Positions 45,266 to 57,342 of a DNA stretch of 64,000 nucleotides are shown here, in pieces. Below the pieces are notes generated by a model. The model searched no databases. It was not told the DNA's origin and saw only the letters and a list, made by a program, of their open reading frames with translations. The position numbers and the translations under genes are program-made. The stretch is from Sclerurus mexicanus (Eukaryota; Chordata; Aves; Passeriformes; Furnariidae), in the NCBI GenBank assembly GCA_013396755.1, contig VWZF01002253.1:237123-301122 (forward strand), given 5' to 3'. Position 1 is the first letter of the stretch, and each line of letters starts with the position of its first letter.

Positions 45266-48200
45266 AAAAGACGCTAAGAAGGCCTCATGTTTTCTCAAAA
45301 TACCATTAAAAATATCTCAGAATAAATTTATAAAGTCTGAATTCTCTTCTGCCTGCATCCCATAAGTGCTACAGCCTTTATGTCCTCTTAGTCTGCAAGT
45401 CTCTGTATTTCCTATTTGGGATGATGATCTAGTGGTTCTCCTTAGGGATAACCAGTTCAGGGTGTTTCCTCCAAGCTGATCAGTTTGCTGGCATTCCTTC
45501 ATCTATTTTCATTCCTCTGACCTTCCTTAGGATCTGTGCTGTGTTTATGGAGACAAACCCTCACTTGCACAACTCAACATAGTCATCCTGCGATTCACCA
45601 ATGGAGCTTTTTCCATAGTTGGTGGATGAAGCGTTATGTCTCTTGAAGAAACATGAGATCCATATCTCTGTATATTGAGATATTCCCTGACCTCATACAT
45701 CCATGTAGAGTCGCTTCCCTCCTTTCAAAATCCACTTGGGATCACAAGAAATGGCAACAAGAGCAAAAGAAACAGTAATGGCTGGGGATAGACTTTAAAT
45801 TTTCAGGTAAGTTTATTCCACGGATGTCATGAAGTTGTTGAAAGCTGATAACTCCAGGTATAATGAGGGATGGAGCTGGGGAATGCTGAGAACTTGTTTC
45901 TCACCACAACTTTAAGACCCTTAGCTCTTAAAATATAACTTTTTTATATGTCTTGTAGAGGCAGCTTTATCCTTGGAAAGGGGACAGTGAAAGTTCACTG
46001 AGTTACTGCAACTTTGTGCCACAACAACTGGAGGAATCTCGTATGGATTTGGAGGTCATTGTCATGGAAAATGAGGGAAAAGGTTAAGGTTGTGGCAACA
46101 GCCAGAGATGATGGAGCCAAAGAGGAAAGGACAATAACATTGTGGGAAAAGGCAGCTTGTGTGAGCTGTTCTGCTGGAGAGCAAAAGCCCTCACGTCCTT
46201 TCTCACCTCTGGTGAGGAATCTTCTCCAAGGCTGTGGTCTAAGTGCCTGTAACCAACCGAGATTCCTGCAGTTTGTGGGCTTTACTTAGGAGTCATCTAG
46301 GGACAAGTGCACAGTAGCTGGAAAACATAATTATTAGAGAGATTTTTATTCAGGAGACTATGCAAAGTTAAAAGTGCTTTGCTGGGGAAAGGGAAAAAAA
46401 AAAGAACTTAAAGGTCATTTAACAACCTGTCTGATAACAGCGAAATGTTCTCACTTCACACAGAGTGGGGCTGGACAAACTTGCCTGATTATTATTTAAT
46501 GCCACCAGCCCTGAGAAACTAAAACCTCCTGTACTTAGATTTCTGTTTTTCACAAGTAATCACACTGAAATGTGGCATATTTTCAGGTTCAAAAAACTGC
46601 AGCAGCTGATGGGAACTGTTAGGATAAGGAAAGTGCAGCAGTCGGTCTGTAGAAGGTTTCTCACAGCCAAAAGCTCCCTGAAAAGGTTATTATTACATAA
46701 GGATGTAGATGTCAAAATTACGGGAGGGACAAGGGCAGGATAATTAGGGTTTAGCTCTCCTAGTTTTAGCTTTCTGAGGAAAAACTTCCAGTCAAAGCTG
46801 CCAAGATAGGGAGGGGTTGATATGGTTAAATATACGGGCTTTATGCCCTCACAAATCCACTTGGAGCCTTTGGAGATGCTCTAGGGAGTCCCACATAGCT
46901 TCTGGTGGGTCAAGAAGGGCACAGGCTCCTGTGAGGTCTGTGTTGTACCAATCAGCCCCATGTGTCCCGTGGACACCCCAAGTGTAATCCCAAAGTATGG
47001 GAAAGGATCAAGCCCAGAATTCACTCCAAGAGATGTGTCCATCTCCGACTAGTGCTGGGCACCTTTCCATGGGAACTGGGGCTCTGTCCCACTGTGGGAG
47101 AGGGTTGGTGTTGGTCAAAACATCTTATCCTACAGAAGGTGTGATTTGGTTGTTTGGAGCTTTAAATTCCACCACGTCCATTATCCCTCATTGTGTTAAT
47201 TATCTCCCTTTCTTTCCACTGACATACAAGACCTAAGTGCGTCCTTTCAGATGTCCTGGTATTCCCAAACAAGTCTCCAGCTGCTGCTCTGGAAGGAGGT
47301 GAGTAACTCCAAGTTCCCAGCCCCATGTGGATGTCTCAGAGCATCAAAACACTTTGTGTGAACAACTAAGTGGATTTCTCAACATGTGCTCATTGCCTAC
47401 AAAATATGTTCAGTGTTTGCATCGTTTTGCAAATTGCTGAGTTTGGGATTTCCCTCTGTGTTATTGGAAATGTATCACTGAGAAGAAAGTGGCCTCAAAT
47501 TCAATATACCTTTTTTTTAGAAATCCAATATTTATTTTTGTTGATTTTAATTTTTTCTCTTGTTATTTATAATTAAGTCATAAAAAAACCCAAACCAACC
47601 AACCAACCAATACTAATCAAAACCAAACAAACCCCCCAAAAAACCCCCAACCAACCCAACTTGCAATTTTTTCCACAGAAACTCCAAAAAACTTGATATT
47701 GAAATCTATCCCTATTTTCAATCCGTGCATCCATGGAAAACAAATTCCCATGTAAGTTCAAGAGTGGTTTGTTTGCTCATTTGTTTTCTCTTTCTGGAGC
47801 TTTGTGTATACAAATTTACCACTGCAGGGTCAGAGGAAAGTCATTTTTCCCTCTTTTTATCCTTTCAAATAAAGGACGGAAAGGCAGCATGGAAGGCACT
47901 GTGCAAAAGGCACTCACTGATATCATTAACATGTGAAAAGGACTTGTCAGCTGAGAAGTGATGCCAGTTCTGCCCTCACGCTGCAAATATTTCCTCTGGG
48001 CGCCTCTCCTTTCTCAAGTGTCTCTCAGCTGGGCTGTGCTGAAGTTGCCATTTCAGACAAACCAGATTATTCATCCCTTTAGTATCTGTATTGATTCGAA
48101 TGTCAAACTGGACAAAGATGTATCTGAAACAAATATGACTGAAGAGCAAGGAAAATTGATATATAGGAAATCTCAAGTGCTTTACTCTTTGGAATTGTGC

Positions 48201-48362
48201 TGGGTATGTTTATAGGGGTGTGGACAAACTGGCTGGAGGTAACAGGGAGCAAAGATCTCCTTCACTCAGTTGAGCAGGATTCTAGGAAACTTTTTAGAGT
48301 GAAATCCTTGATTCAGGCACTGCTGATCATCCCTGAGAAGACGACAGAGATTTACACTTCTA
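45266..48362. other. longest CR1-free stretch, ~3.1 kb
   Basis: Given an average of about one CR1 piece per 1.1 kb, this is the largest clean interval. It contains the G-free A/C tract at 47578 and no recognised exon. A hydrophobic plus-strand frame at 47370-47576 lacks convincing splice sites. Confidence 0.5.
47578..47662 (+). repeat. A/C-rich, G-free tract with (AACC)n core
   Basis: 85 bases without G. The core has AACCAACCAACCAACCAA and later CCCCCCAAAAAACCCCC and CCAACCAACCC. The minus strand is (GGTT)n-like with G runs. Confidence 0.94.
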
Positions 48363-48525
48363 CATCATAAAAACATGGAATGGTTTGGGTTGGAAGGGAC
48401 CTTAAATAACATCCAGTTCTAATCCCCTACCATGGGTAGGGACACCTTCCACTATTCCAGGTTGCTCAGAGAACCCATCCAACCTTGCCTCTAACATTTT
48501 CAGGGGTGGGACATCCACAGTTTCT
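48363..48525 (-). mobile_element. CR1 fragment, class A
   Basis: Antisense 'AACATGGAATGGTTTGGGTT', 'CCCCTACCATGGGTAGGGAC', 'CCATCCAACCTTGCCTC' and 'CAGGGGTGGGACATCCAC', then lost at 'AGTTTCTCAG'. Confidence 0.93.
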
Positions 48526-48930
48526 CAGTCAGTGACCAGCAAAATGAGTGCCTGGAGGAGTCTCAGCCCTTCTCTGCCATTGTCTTGGAGGGATGAAAAT
48601 ACCCTCTGGGAAATGGGACCTGGGTTCCCCTAGTAGAGGTATGAACTCCAATTTCAAGACAAAAACTGAGGCACCTTTGGAGCTCAGATACTTCCAAGCT
48701 TAGGGGGAAATAAGACCAAATTTCCTGTTTGTGAGAGAAACTCTCAAGTATTATGGTAAATCCCACTATGCCATCCTAAATCTTCCTTTGGGTGGGGCTG
48801 AGTGGAAATGTCCATCCTGTGGATCACGTGCATCACATCATCATCGGACACCAGGTGCTGCTTCAGCCCACACTCTTACATCCTTTATCCCTGGGGAAGA
48901 CAACTCTGGGAAGAGAGTTTGGAGATGATG
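48526..48930. other. unique DNA between two CR1 copies
   Basis: Nothing recognised. Confidence 0.45.
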
Positions 48931-49228
48931 CGATTCATGGAATCATTGAATGGGTTGGGTTGGAAAAGACTGAAAAGATCATCTTGTTCCAAGCCCCTGC
49001 CATGGGCAGGGACACCTTCCACTAGCCCAGGTTGCTCCAAGCCCCATCCAACCTGGTCTTGGACACTTCCAGGGATGGGGCAGCCACAGCTTCTCTGCAA
49101 AATCCAATCCAGCATCTCACCAGCCTCCCAGGGAAGAACTTCTTCCAAATATCCAGTCTAAACCTGCTCTCTGTCACTTTGAAGCCATTCCCCCTTGTCC
49201 TGTCACTCCATGCCCTGGTAATACATGG
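48931..49228 (-). mobile_element. CR1 fragment, class A, ~300 bp, well preserved
   Basis: Antisense from 'CATGGAATCATTGAATGGG' through 'CCCCTGCCATGGGCAGGGAC', 'CACTTCCAGGGATGGGGCAG' and 'AACTTCTTCCAAATATCCAG' to 'GTCCTGTCACTCCATGCCC'. The stretch after 'CACAGCTTCTCTG' is locally replaced (CAAAATCCAATCCAGCATC). Otherwise it is low in divergence. Confidence 0.96.
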
Positions 49229-49868
49229 GTGTGATCACAAGGAGGGCAACTGAGACATGGAGCAATAGGGACTTGATGTTGTGGCTTGGCAGGTCTGTGG
49301 ATAAGAAGTGAAACCTCAAAGATGCCTTTTGTGAACTATCTGAGAACCATCCTCTCCACTTCTCATCTTCAAGTGAGAAATAGGTAGAATTCCAGCTTTA
49401 CTTCCTCTTTTAATAAGAACGAGAAAATTGAATCCTCAAAGCGATTGGTTGCCATCGATGGAAAAACTAAAGATTAAAATGTGTTCAACAGAAATTAAAG
49501 AGCCTGGAGTTTCTGTGGAGAAACCCTGTCCTCTTCATAAACTCCCTATGGATTTCAGGGAAGGAGGAAAAGGATGGATTGTGTCAAGGCATCAGGGTCT
49601 CCGTAGTTTGTGAGGGAAGGGAAAACACAGAGATGAGCATCTGGTTTTATTTCACAGCTCTCTTAGTCACTACTGAAGGATTATTTGGAGCAGCTGGATA
49701 CTGGATAACAGGGTTCTTCCTTCAGGTGGACCCACTGAAGGAGATCCACACGGATGTGGGACACATGAGGGTATCTGAGACATCTGACAGGGCCATGGGA
49801 GATCACTCCCCTCTGGAATAGTACCTGGATGTTGGGAATCCTCATAGGACATCATTAACAACTGTGAA
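49229..49868. other. unique non-coding DNA
   Basis: Nothing recognised. Confidence 0.45.
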
Positions 49869-49973
49869 TAGAATCACAGAATCATCAAATATCTGGAGTT
49901 GGAAGGGACCCACAAGGAACATGGAGTCCAATTCCTGGCCCTGCACAGGACAAACCCAAGAATCACTTCTTGA
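49869..49973 (-). mobile_element. CR1 fragment, class C 3' end
   Basis: Antisense 'TAGAATCACAGAATCATCAA', 'GTTGGAAGGGACCCACAAGG', 'CCTGGCCCTGCACAGGACAA' and 'ACCCAAGAATCACTTC'. Confidence 0.94.
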
Positions 49974-50945
49974 ACTACTTGAACTGAGCAGCAAGTGCTT
50001 CTGTCCCTCGTAGTTGCTCTGGATTTGCATCAGTGAGTTCATTCTCATCTTCATCCCACACAACTAAAAAGTAATTTATTGTCATAAACCCCCACACTTT
50101 GTAACGTTGGCAAGCACAAATTGGACTTGCCTGGTTTGGGAAGAGTTGTGAAAGGGTGAAGGAAGGTCTGGTGGCTTCAGGGCTGTTCTGGTCGTGGGAG
50201 TGATGTGTCACAAAGCCAAGGGATGGCTCAGGCCAGCTTGTCGTGTACCTTGTCTCAAAGAGGACACCTGGATGGGCCATGTGCAAAATGCTTCTCTTCA
50301 AAGACATTCAGATGAAGAAGGTCCAAACCCCCACATTTCCCCACCCCAGGGATCACAGGTCACTGTGAGAATTACAAGGGTTACAACAAAAGGCATAAAA
50401 TCCCAGCTGTGATGAGTCACAGCGGGAGCAGAGGGAGGGGAACTACTGCTTGGATCGTTAGAGCTCAGCAAAGGCTTTGTTAAACCTGACTCCTGGTGAC
50501 CCCAGGAAAAGAGCTTTGCTCTAAAACAGGCAGGAATGCGATACCCGCAGGAGTCTGAGCTGAGAGAAAAGATCCCTTCTAACTAAACTTGGTTCAAACA
50601 CCAAAAAAAGCCAGAAGTTCCAGAAAGGAAAGAATGAAAAGTAGGTGTCACCTTCCCAATTTGAGATGGTTGGAACTAGTGCCGAGGCACCCAGAGGTGC
50701 AGACAATGCCTATAGAGCCACCAGCTCTTGTAGGAAGTCTTCAGCATGTGCATAAACTGGGAACCATTTGTGGGACTAAATAGTAATTTTATGGACAACA
50801 TGCAAAGATTCCAAACAAGCATCCAAAAATATTTCTCTCTGTTTTTTTGCAGGTCAGCTGGGCTCACATCCCTTATGGGGGTGCAAACACCTACACAGTG
50901 TCAAGGATACTCAAAAATTTGCTAAATTGTCAACACAAAGGATTC
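49974..50945. other. unique non-coding DNA
   Basis: Nothing recognised. Confidence 0.45.
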
Positions 50946-51024
50946 CTGGTGGGATTTTTGGGGTGTCCTGTGCAGGGCCAGGAGTTGGACTTGTTGATCC
51001 TTCTGGATCAGCTCAGGATATTTG
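50946..51024 (+). mobile_element. CR1 fragment, class C 3' end
   Basis: Sense 'GGTGGGATTTTTGGGGTGTC', 'CTGTGCAGGGCCAGGAGTTG', 'GACTTGTTGATCCTTCTGG' and 'GCTCAGGATATTTGAA'. This is the clearest sense view of the class C diagnostic block. Confidence 0.93.
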
Positions 51025-51890
51025 AAAAAAATCAAGCAGGGATAAGACAACCTCCACGCTGAGAAATCCTGGTGCTATTAATTGCTGTTTTCAGCAGACT
51101 TGAGCTCTGGAACTCCCTCTGCCCTTTGTCATTCCTTAAATTTATTTTCTTTTGATGGAGCACAGCCCTGATTTCCCTGTCCCACTGCCCAAACCCCCAT
51201 GAAGTTTGCTGCCTTTTATTAATCTGGATTATAACAGCAAAGCAATACCAGTATTTTGTACTATTTTTCTGCACTGGAACTGATGGGTTTTTCAAAAATA
51301 AACAGCAAACCAGTGTAATTTTCTAGTTTTTCTTCCCAAGCTGACAGAAAGCAAGAGGGTGCCTTTCTCTGACATGTAATGAGAATGCAATCATAGCAGA
51401 GAGATGAGCAGAGCTTAGATCAGGTCCTTGGTGAGCTGGAGTTACTCATGCAGAGCACTTGTAACACATTTAATAGCAATAGAAAGCACAAGTCCTACAG
51501 CAATGGTGTATTACCAGGGCCCCGAAACACGATATTAATTATTTAGAGCTACATTTTGAGAAATTGAGTCCTTTACCCTCTGGGACCACCCTCCTCACTC
51601 TCTCAACTTGCCATCAATTCATTCCCCAGATTAATTCAGAGCATGTTTCTCCTTCCCTGACACTGCTTTAAACCGAGGGAAGGTGCATTGCTGAAAGCAG
51701 TGGAATTAAATTGGCCATGCAAAGATGTGACTAAGAGATGAAATAGGCTCAGCAATGTCTGAAAATTGATATAAACCCTGAGGAGCTGAGATTATTTTGT
51801 CTGAATCTTTGTTTTTCTCTGGAAAATCAGAAATTATCAGGATACTTTCTGAAAAATGTTTATTACACCTTTGGACTGAGCTCCTTTTTA
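51025..51890. other. unique non-coding DNA
   Basis: Lies between a CR1 end and the pentanucleotide array. No exon or repeat recognised. Confidence 0.45.
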
Positions 51891-51989
51891 CCCTTCCCTT
51901 CCCTTCCCTTCCCTTCCCTTCCCTTCCCTTCCCTTCCCTTCCCTTCCCTTCCCTTCCCAAACCTTCCCAAACCTTCCCAAACCTTCCCA
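51891..51989 (+). repeat. (CCCTT)n array changing to a 10-mer repeat, cut by the gap
   Basis: Thirteen perfect CCCTT units (AAGGG on the minus strand) to 51955, then three copies of a decamer ACCTTCCCAA up to the gap. On the far side the sequence resumes with CCCTTCCC, so the array probably spans the gap. The minus strand is pure purine with GGG every five bases. Confidence 0.97.
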
Positions 51990-52033
51990 NNNNNNNNNNN
52001 NNNNNNNNNNNNNNNNNNNNNNNNNNNNNNNNN
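51990..52033. other. assembly gap, 44 N
   Basis: Run of 44 unknown bases inside the pentanucleotide array. The true length of the array here is not known from this sequence. Confidence 1.
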
Positions 52034-52184
52034 CCCTTCCCATTGTTTACATGTCAGCACAGTATTAAGGAGTTCTAGATCCCTGTCTACTTTGTAAAAA
52101 CACATACAAAATTGATTTTCCAAGTGGGAAGAGGAGGGGGAGAGGAGAGGACTATTTCAGTTGGGAGTTCTTAAACACTGACAG
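52034..52184. other. short flank between gap and next CR1
   Basis: Begins with the residual CCCTTCCC of the array, then unique sequence with a GGAGGGGGAGAGGAGAGG purine stretch. Confidence 0.6.
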
Positions 52185-52372
52185 TCTTGGCACATCAACC
52201 ACAGCTCTAGGAAGCTGTTCCAGTGTTTGACCACCCTCTCCATAAGGAAATGCTTCCTAATGTCCAGTCTAAACCTCCCTGGTGCAGCTTTGACTCATTC
52301 CCACATATCCTATCACTGGATCCTGGCGAGAAAAGCTCAAGCACCTCTTGGGACCTCTGACAGTTGTAGAGG
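52185..52372 (-). mobile_element. CR1 fragment, diverged, class F or D-like, 3' end missing
   Basis: Antisense 'CACAGCTCTAGGAAGCTGTT', 'CCAGTGTTTGACCACCCTC', 'AGGAAATGCTTCCTAATGTC', 'GTCTAAACCTCCCTGGTGC' and 'CTATCACTGGATCCTGGCG'. The words match an older CR1 lineage. The terminal 3' end is absent, so the subfamily is uncertain. Confidence 0.85.
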
Positions 52373-54060
52373 ACCTGACAAAACAACTCATCTCCAAGAT
52401 ATGTTTTTGCTGGTTTTCTTTAATAAAAGAATCCCAGTGAAGATTAAATTTTCCCCCAATTCTTCAGTCCCCAAGGGAGAGGTGTGGACGCCCTTCAGGC
52501 TGCTGATGGTGCATCTGGGCTTGCTTCTTTCAAGCTCATCAGTTTGACCCTCTAATAATACTGATTTTAAGGTAGTTTTAAGTCATTTTACTGGTGAACT
52601 GTTGGCAAAATAGTCTGTTCAGGGCCTTTTATAGGATAAACCCCAGATACCTGAAGTATAAGTAAGAAAGACTTATATTCCCTCAGGAAACCTTACAGCT
52701 CTAAGAGGTCTCTGACATGCAATTGTGAATGCCCTTCTTGGCTGCAGATCTCCAAACCTTGTTACCCACAACTCCTGGGCTCCGTTAGCCCAAGTCTGTC
52801 AGCACAAAATTTGGGATTGTGGGAGGTGGAGACAGAACGAGCTGATGGTTCCTTCAGTGTCTGCAGGAGCATCTGGCAGTGGTTTCTGTTTGCACATGGC
52901 TCATTGCCTGAATTAGGCTTATTGTGATTTATGTAAACGCAGCAGGGAGAGGGTTTGCCAGCTACACAGGGGAATGGCTCATCGGTTTTGCTTCAGGAAA
53001 ACACCCCCAGGGGAGGCCTGGAATCTCCTCACTTCCATCTTGAAGGTTTGCAGACAATCCAGGCTGGAGAGTGACTGCACCTGTACCAGGCAAAATCCAA
53101 TTTAGCACAGAAAGGCTGGGCTTGACAGGGTCAGAGTGTGTCTAGTGAATGGAAACCAGCCAACACAGGTTCCTCTGGAGCAGGTGGGAAAGGATGGATT
53201 GGGAATTAATCACTGGGCTTGGATGCACAGGCCTGGGTTCTGTCTAGAGAGGGATTAAGATTTAGCTGCCTTGGGACTCAAGGATGCACTTGAGGTGTCT
53301 TCATGTGATTTTTGGTGCCACAATTTTAATTTTGACTAAACTGCTTCATTCCTGAGGGTCTCTGTTTGCCCACCAGTTTCACATCAAGGAACATTGGCTG
53401 CAACCAAACCCAGGGAGCTGCAAGATGCCAGAGGTGCTAGAATGCTAAACCAGAGTTATTTGGGGGCAACGTAATGCTTAGACTATTTAAATCAAGGGTA
53501 ATAAAAGAAAACAAAGCAAAAGGAAAATGAAACTGGAGATGATACTGTATTTCCACTGAAGGACTCCATGCATCATCACTCCCTCCTCCCCCTCTTTCCA
53601 TTCCTGCTCCAGCTGCAGCCATGGAGATTTATGGATGCACACATCCAATTTGCTTTATGTTTTGTCTGGAGAAAGACACAGCTGTAGAGAGTTACTTTGT
53701 CAAGGAAATGTCACATTGCACTTAATTGCCCGATAAAGAATGACAAGCCAGAAACAACATCATTAATGTGTTCTATTTTACTTTATTTTTTATTTTTTTT
53801 TAATATATGATTTAAATTTTCTGAGGTTTGGGTTTAAAGGAAAGAGAATTGTTGCGTGATCCTCAGTGACAATTTTTCATCTGAAGAACCACCCAGTAAA
53901 ATGCTGCCACCCCCTCCCCACGTTCCCTTCACATCACGTGATAACAATCTCAGTGGACTCACTTCCCACTAAAACATCTGCTTTGTGCTTTGATGGGGAA
54001 GACGAAAAATGCATAAAAATTAATTTGTGTTGTCATCAATTGATTAATGGGTTTAGTAAA
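52373..54060. other. unique non-coding DNA, ~1.7 kb
   Basis: T/A-rich stretch at 53773-53822. No repeat family or exon recognised. Confidence 0.45.
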
Positions 54061-54452
54061 GGAAGCACCTCTGCCCTGGAGACAGGCTGAGAGAGTGGGG
54101 GTGTTCATCCTGGAGAAGAGAAGGTTTCAAGGGGATCTCAGAGCCCCTTCCAGTGCATAAAGGGGCTCCAAGAGAGCTGGGGAAGGACTTGGGACAAGGG
54201 CATAGAGTGATGGGATAAGGAGGGAATGGCTTTAAGCTCAAAGGATGTAAGTTTAGATTGGATATTGGGAAGAAATTGTTCCCTGGGAGGGTGGGGAGGC
54301 CCTGGCACAGGTTGCCCAGAGAAACTGTGGCTGCCCCATCCCTGGAAGTGTTCAAGGCCCGGTTGGATGGGGCTTGGAGCAACCTGGGAGAGTAGAACAA
54401 GATGGTCTTGAAGGTCCCTTCCAAGCCAAACCATTCCACATTTCTATTATTC
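54061..54452 (+). mobile_element. CR1 fragment, class A, ~390 bp with short deletion
   Basis: Sense copy from 'GAAGCACCTCTGCCCTGGAG' through 'TCATCCTGGAGAAGAGAAGG', 'TTAGATTGGATATTGGGAAG' and 'CATCCCTGGAAGTGTTCAAG' to 'CAAGCCAAACCATTCC'. After 'GGAGCAACCTGG' about 45 bases of the CTAGTGG...CATGGCAGGGG block are missing. It closes with a TTCTATTATTCTATC octamer remnant. Confidence 0.96.
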
Positions 54453-55182
54453 TATCATTTCTGGAGGGATGCAAAAGGAGGGCACAGTGTGTGGCCTTGA
54501 TTTGTGTTACCACCAGAAATCTCCGGGAAAGGAAGCCAGACTTTTAACAAAATCCTTGTCTGGTAACATTCCCCTCCTTTATAAAGTGGGGGACCAAGAA
54601 AACCCCCACATAATCTCACTTAAGTCTTCTGCAAGAAGCTTCCAGATGAAATCACACCCTTTTTTTTCTGCTGTGCTGCCAGCAGGATATCTGGACTCAA
54701 ACCAGAGGATTTCAGGATTCACCAAAGCCTTCATAGCATGAGTAACATGCTGTTATTTATCCTGTCAGCATCTCAGGCCAGGAGTGGTCAGGATTATATC
54801 TGTGACCATCCTTCTGCTTCAACCCATGGGCCAATCCCTTGGATTTGCAACAATCTGTCTTTGGATCAAGTAAAACACAAGCTCACATCCCTGACATAAA
54901 AAAAAAATAAATAAAAACAAACCTTAAATTTTCTGGAAGAATATTTCATTGCCATGTTTTAGGAACTTTAAAGAAATCTGCTGCTCCTTATTCAGCTCTT
55001 GGTGCCATCATATAATCCATGTTGTATCTTGTAGGATATTGAATATGGAAATCTTAATCTGTCAGAAGATGGGAGAGATGGACTGGGAAAGAGTCACTTA
55101 ATACATGTCATTTTTATAATCTTCCTCAGGAATCTGTGATTTGTATTGGGAAGGGAGACATGGATATTTTTTCCTAGCACAG
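54453..55182. other. unique non-coding DNA
   Basis: A-rich run around 54898-54916. Nothing else recognised. Confidence 0.45.
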
Positions 55183-55444
55183 ATGAAGAGGAAATGGACT
55201 CAAGTTGTGCCAAGGCAGGTTTAGGTTGGATATCAGGAACACTTTCATCACTGAAAGGGTTGTCAAGTGACGGAACAGCCTGCCCAGGGAAGTGCTGGCA
55301 TCACAACCCCTGGAATTGTTCAAACAACAGGTGGATGTGGCACTTGAAGACACAGTTTAATGGTGAACATGGTGCTGGTGCTGAGTTGACTGTTGGACTT
55401 GATGATCTAAAGGTCCTTTCCAACCTTAACGATTCCATAATTCC
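55183..55444 (+). mobile_element. CR1 fragment, class B, ~260 bp
   Basis: Sense from 'GAAATGGACTCAAGTTGTGC' through 'GGATATCAGGAACACTTTC', 'GGGAAGTGCTGGCATCAC' and 'GTGGCACTTGAAGACACAG' to 'CTTTCCAACCTTAACGATTC'. Confidence 0.95.
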
Positions 55445-57238
55445 ATGGTTTAAATCCAATGAGGTTTTCTCAAGGGCTTAAAGACTGGGAATTTTAATGA
55501 TAAATAATGTTTTTTAGGCAAATCCATTCTCCTCAACACTGCTCATTTCTGCTGTTGATACACCAAATCCCAGGACCAGTCATTGCAAACAGCAAATTTG
55601 GAGGAGGAGAAGCTGTTTGGATGTTTCCCTGGATATTTTCACCAATGAATTTGTGCAACACCCTCAAGAAAAGTGCTGGAAGGACTTGCAATTTTTAGTT
55701 TAAAAACTTTTAGTTCTTTGGGAAGTCAAAGGAGAAGCTAATTCCCAAGTTGTCTGGACCAGCTGGCAAGCTGCAGTCAAACCCCAGAGGGCATTAGTTC
55801 CCTGGAATTCCATCCTCTCCAAGTTTTTTCCAGGCCCAACATCAATTCCTCTTCAGCCAACACAACTGGTACCCAGAGGGCTCTTCCCTTTCCACAGCCC
55901 TTTATCAGGCGTGGTCCGACAACATCTCATCTCCTGCCTCAAGCCCCACATCCCATGTCATGAGCAAAAGCCAGTGTCACATGCGGTGCAACTGAGTTGT
56001 TTCAAAGAGGGAAGCATGGAAAAATATTTGTCCAAAGACAAGCTTTTCTCCTTGACAATTTCCTTTTGCAGCAATTCTTTTCCAGCAATTCTTTCATTCT
56101 GCTCTTTTTTTGTTTGCTTGTTTTTCTGATTGTTTGCTATGTTATTGGGTTTTGGTATCATCATCATCATCAATTGGTATTCTTATTTTATTCTAATTTT
56201 AATAATATTTTATTATGTTTTTTTCCCCTCCAGAATCTGCTCACTGTGCCGTTTACAGCTTAACTCTGCACAGATGTATGTGACCACCATGAGCCAAACC
56301 AGGGAGCAGGAAAGCTCATTCCAAGAGTCCCTCACAGCAGAGAACAACTGAACTCATCACTGAGGTGACAACCTGGGACCTCGGCTCTGCCTTCTCCCAG
56401 CCTTTCTAAGCAAACTGCAAACATCACCTTCTCAGGTTGCTTGAAGGTTTCATCTCTCTGGTATCTGATCTCCTCCTCTCCTACACTCCCCAGAAGAGGA
56501 TGAAAATTAATGAATCCCATTAATCATTTATTAATAGTTAATTAATCCAGTGACTCTGCAACACGTCTCGTCACTGTGAGAACCAGCAAATCTGGGTAAT
56601 GGATGAGGAGTGAGATTTTCCTTCATTTCTGGTGGAAGCATCTCTGCGTTTGGCCACAAGAATCCCTGAGGAAGAGAACAGACTTTCCTCCCTCTTCTAA
56701 GCCAAAGGGCTCTGAAGAGCTGTTGGTGACAAGTCCCTCTCCCCAGCATCTCTTCCTCACTTTCCCCTCTAGGGATCCTACAATTTTTCCCAATAACATT
56801 TGCTTGGGAGTTTTTCTCCCGCTGCCTCCTTGAATTAGGCAGCTCAAGTGGAAGTGAGAGGAAACCCAGGTGCTCTGGTGGCAAGTCAGCGCTGATGGAA
56901 TTAAACTCTGAGGCCCAGAAGCCTCCCGAATTCCCACTGGAATTATGCACGAGGAATTGCAACGCTCAACAGATTGTGAGAGAGTTTACAAAATTATGCA
57001 AATTTTTGGCCAAGAGAGCCATACAAAGTGTTATATTTTTTTTCCATAGTGAAGATAAGCAGAGCCACCGCCTGAATTTTAAGACAAAAAGTTAATTTTA
57101 AGAAGTTAATAAAATGTGAGCGGTGGCAGGTGGTTGTAGAGGTGAAGGTTGGACCTGGAAAAGGTTCTCATTCTTTTGCTCTGGGCAGAGCTGCTGCAGG
57201 ACGTGAAGCAAGACCTTTTGTTTGCCTTCATCTCTTTA
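55445..57238. other. unique non-coding DNA, ~1.8 kb
   Basis: Contains a short (CAT)n run at about 56157-56172. The 143-codon minus-strand frame (56531-56962) overlaps other long frames on both strands and has no recognisable domain. Confidence 0.45.
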
Positions 57239-57342
57239 CAGAATCATGGGACCATTTAGGCTGGAAAAGACCTCTAAGAAAATTGAATGCACCCATTAAC
57301 CCAGCACTGCCAAGTCCCCCACTAAACCATGTTCCTAAGTAA
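57239..57342 (-). mobile_element. CR1 fragment, class B 3' end
   Basis: Antisense 'CAGAATCATGGGACCATTTA', 'GGCTGGAAAAGACCTCTAAG', 'TTAACCCAGCACTGCCAAG' and 'CCACTAAACCATGTTCCTAA'. Confidence 0.93.

Noticed and set aside
47370..47576. Hydrophobic plus-strand frame with LQIAEFGISLCVIGNVSL, recalling a transmembrane exon
   Set aside because: Splice sites are weak and the downstream part is T-rich low-complexity; likely chance hydrophobicity from AT-rich DNA.
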